From positions 2,666,001 through 2,730,000 of the forward strand of contig OY829943.1 in NCBI GenBank assembly GCA_963692465.1: 64,000 bases of DNA, read 5' to 3'. Numbering within the stretch: position 1 is the stretch's first letter; every line of letters begins with the position of its first letter. A program made the position numbers and the translations under genes. Below the pieces are notes generated by a model, which was not told the DNA's origin, did no database searches, and saw nothing but the letters and a program-made list of their open reading frames with translations. Positions 62,728 through 64,000 of the stretch are shown piece by piece. The DNA comes from JAUZOB01 sp963692465. GTDB taxonomy: Bacteria > Bacteroidota > Bacteroidia > Bacteroidales > Prolixibacteraceae.

Positions 62728-64000
62728 ATGAAAAAATCCATATTTTATATATTTATTTCTTTGGCTTCACTGGTAATGTCGGGATGTTCGAATGATCTTG
62801 ACATGACTCCTGATGGACGTATTCCTATGAGTGAAGTCTGGGGCGATCAAAAAAAATCAGAAGCCTATTTAAATTCCTGTTATGGTCATTTACCGGATTA
62901 CGGATTGGACTACTTTTATGTGACGATGCTTGATGGATGTAGCGATTGTGCATGGGATTCAGATTATACAGAGGGGCAACTGCTTGCAAATACATGGTAT
63001 AACGGGGGAATGACTAACAGTGAAGACCCAACCACCCATAATTATTCACCATATTCTTCAGGATGGAATGGAATTCGTCAATGCAATGTATTCCTGGCTA
63101 ATCTTGACAATTGCGCAATTCGAGCAACTGATAAGCCCAGATTTAAAGCAGAAGCTACGATATTAAGGGCTTTTTATTACTATGAAATGTGTAAAAAGTA
63201 CGGACCTCAGCCATTAACACGGGCTCCATTTAATTTAATAACTGATTTTACAAAATTAACAAGGCCCAGTTTTCAGGAAGTATCGGATTTTATTTCCGAA
63301 GATGTCGATGCTACATTGAAAATAGACAAATTCCCGTGGAGAATAAAAAGTGAGAGCGAACGCGGACGGTATACAAAAGCAATTGCTATTACGCTGAAAT
63401 CTGAAATAACCTTGTTATCTGCAAGTCCTTTGTGGAACCCAACGAATGATAAGACTCTATGGACAAAAGCAAGAGATGCTGCAAAAGATGCTATTGATCA
63501 ATTAACTGCTAATGGATATGCATTGTATTACTCTTCTGATCTGGGAGATGCTTCTTATGCAAACTATTTTTATAACCAGTCGGATATAAATAATATTCCG
63601 CGGGATCGGGAAACAATTATGGAAAATCAAAATGCTGGGTCAATGAGTTCCGGTGGTTTTGTCCGGTGGAATGCTTTTCCCCAGCGAGATGATAAGGCAA
63701 AAGCCGGTAATTGTCCGACACAGGAAATGGTAGATGCTTACGACATGCAAGCAACAGGTTTACCTGTTATCGATCCGGCAAATCGTTATTCTGATGACGA
63801 ACATCTACATCCGAATTATGTTGCCGGGTCTGGGTATGATCTTCAAAATCCTTATGTGGGACGTGACCCTCGTTTTTATGCTACTGTTTTATTCAATGGT
63901 TCAAAATGTTGCACTAACCCTACTTTAACAGTAGAATCTTATGTGGGGGGATTAGATGACGTTCGGAATAACAATCGTTTACACACGTTTACAGGTTATT
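62728..64000 (+). CDS. SusD/RagB family lipoprotein (cut by window end)
   Basis: The first 424 residues; the frame is open to the window edge. A lipoprotein signal ends MSGC (Cys20) followed by SNDLDMTPDGRIPMSEVW, close to the SusD at 3645. EATILRAFYYYEMCKKYGPQPL is the SusD helix pair, and CPTQEMVDAYDM and GRDPRFYATVLFNG follow. It starts 13 bp after the SusC stop and is its partner. Confidence 0.94.
   Translation, partial: MKKSIFYIFISLASLVMSGCSNDLDMTPDGRIPMSEVWGDQKKSEAYLNSCYGHLPDYGLDYFYVTMLDGCSDCAWDSDYTEGQLLANTWYNGGMTNSEDPTTHNYSPYSSGWNGIRQCNVFLANLDNCAIRATDKPRFKAEATILRAFYYYEMCKKYGPQPLTRAPFNLITDFTKLTRPSFQEVSDFISEDVDATLKIDKFPWRIKSESERGRYTKAIAITLKSEITLLSASPLWNPTNDKTLWTKARDAAKDAIDQLTANGYALYYSSDLGDASYANYFYNQSDINNIPRDRETIMENQNAGSMSSGGFVRWNAFPQRDDKAKAGNCPTQEMVDAYDMQATGLPVIDPANRYSDDEHLHPNYVAGSGYDLQNPYVGRDPRFYATVLFNGSKCCTNPTLTVESYVGGLDDVRNNNRLHTFTGY

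Noticed and set aside
1..64000. CRISPR arrays, integrases, transposases, rRNA operons
   Set aside because: Looked for regular direct repeats with spacers, recombinase motifs and rRNA; none seen apart from the short elements reported.

Overview
The window reads as chromosomal DNA of a Bacteroidota bacterium, most likely of the order Bacteroidales (inference). The evidence is tandem SusC/SusD outer-membrane pairs, an ECF sigma/FecR/SusC(STN) cassette, Bacteroidota-type promoters (TAnnTTTG -7 boxes), A-rich start regions with few Shine-Dalgarno sequences, tRNA genes without an encoded CCA, and AT-rich DNA. No phage, integrase or transposase gene and no CRISPR array is visible.

Layout. 1-6803: end of one SusD, then a complete SusC/SusD pair and a surface lipoprotein (glycan uptake). 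6922-13613: galactose module (galM divergent from a GntR-type regulator, then galK, galT, a sodium/sugar symporter and a 70-aa membrane protein), ended by a long hairpin. 13790-20937: a phosphatase, two tandem tRNA-Asp genes, rsmD, a DUF3822 gene, a RecD-like helicase, rnz and rpsA. 21351-27734: nucleotide-sugar operon (ugd, UDP-xylose synthase, rfbA, rfbC, rfbD, phosphohexomutase), lacking rfbB and preceded by a decayed gene fragment.

28042-33433 is the most unusual part: an atypical sigma factor, a membrane anti-sigma-like protein with repeated modules and a TPR tail, a large membrane-anchored TPR-CHAT (caspase-like) protein, and a 56-codon gene for a double-glycine-leader peptide. A two-part motif, GGTNACCTTT then ATGGAATAAA 8-9 bp later, lies just upstream of both the sigma gene and the peptide gene. 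I propose one regulated unit: the sigma factor drives itself and the peptide, and the CHAT and TPR domains, both predicted in the periplasm, sense or process something there.

33548-49601 is mostly housekeeping: an rRNA methylase, cysE, a C-terminal processing protease, guaA, a TonB-like protein, a sugar kinase plus nucleotidyltransferase pair, a phosphatase-family protein that has lost its metal ligands, tRNA-Arg, a lone HigA-like antitoxin, glyA, a TauE-like exporter and tsaD. 49698-56868: tamB, a second TonB-like protein, rlmN and a cupin. 56900-57206: a truncated AlkD-like gene ending at an 86-bp inverted-repeat element. 57527-64000: a complete ECF sigma/FecR/SusC(STN)/SusD cassette, its SusD cut by the window edge. 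Coordinates and translations were read by eye; no database search was run.
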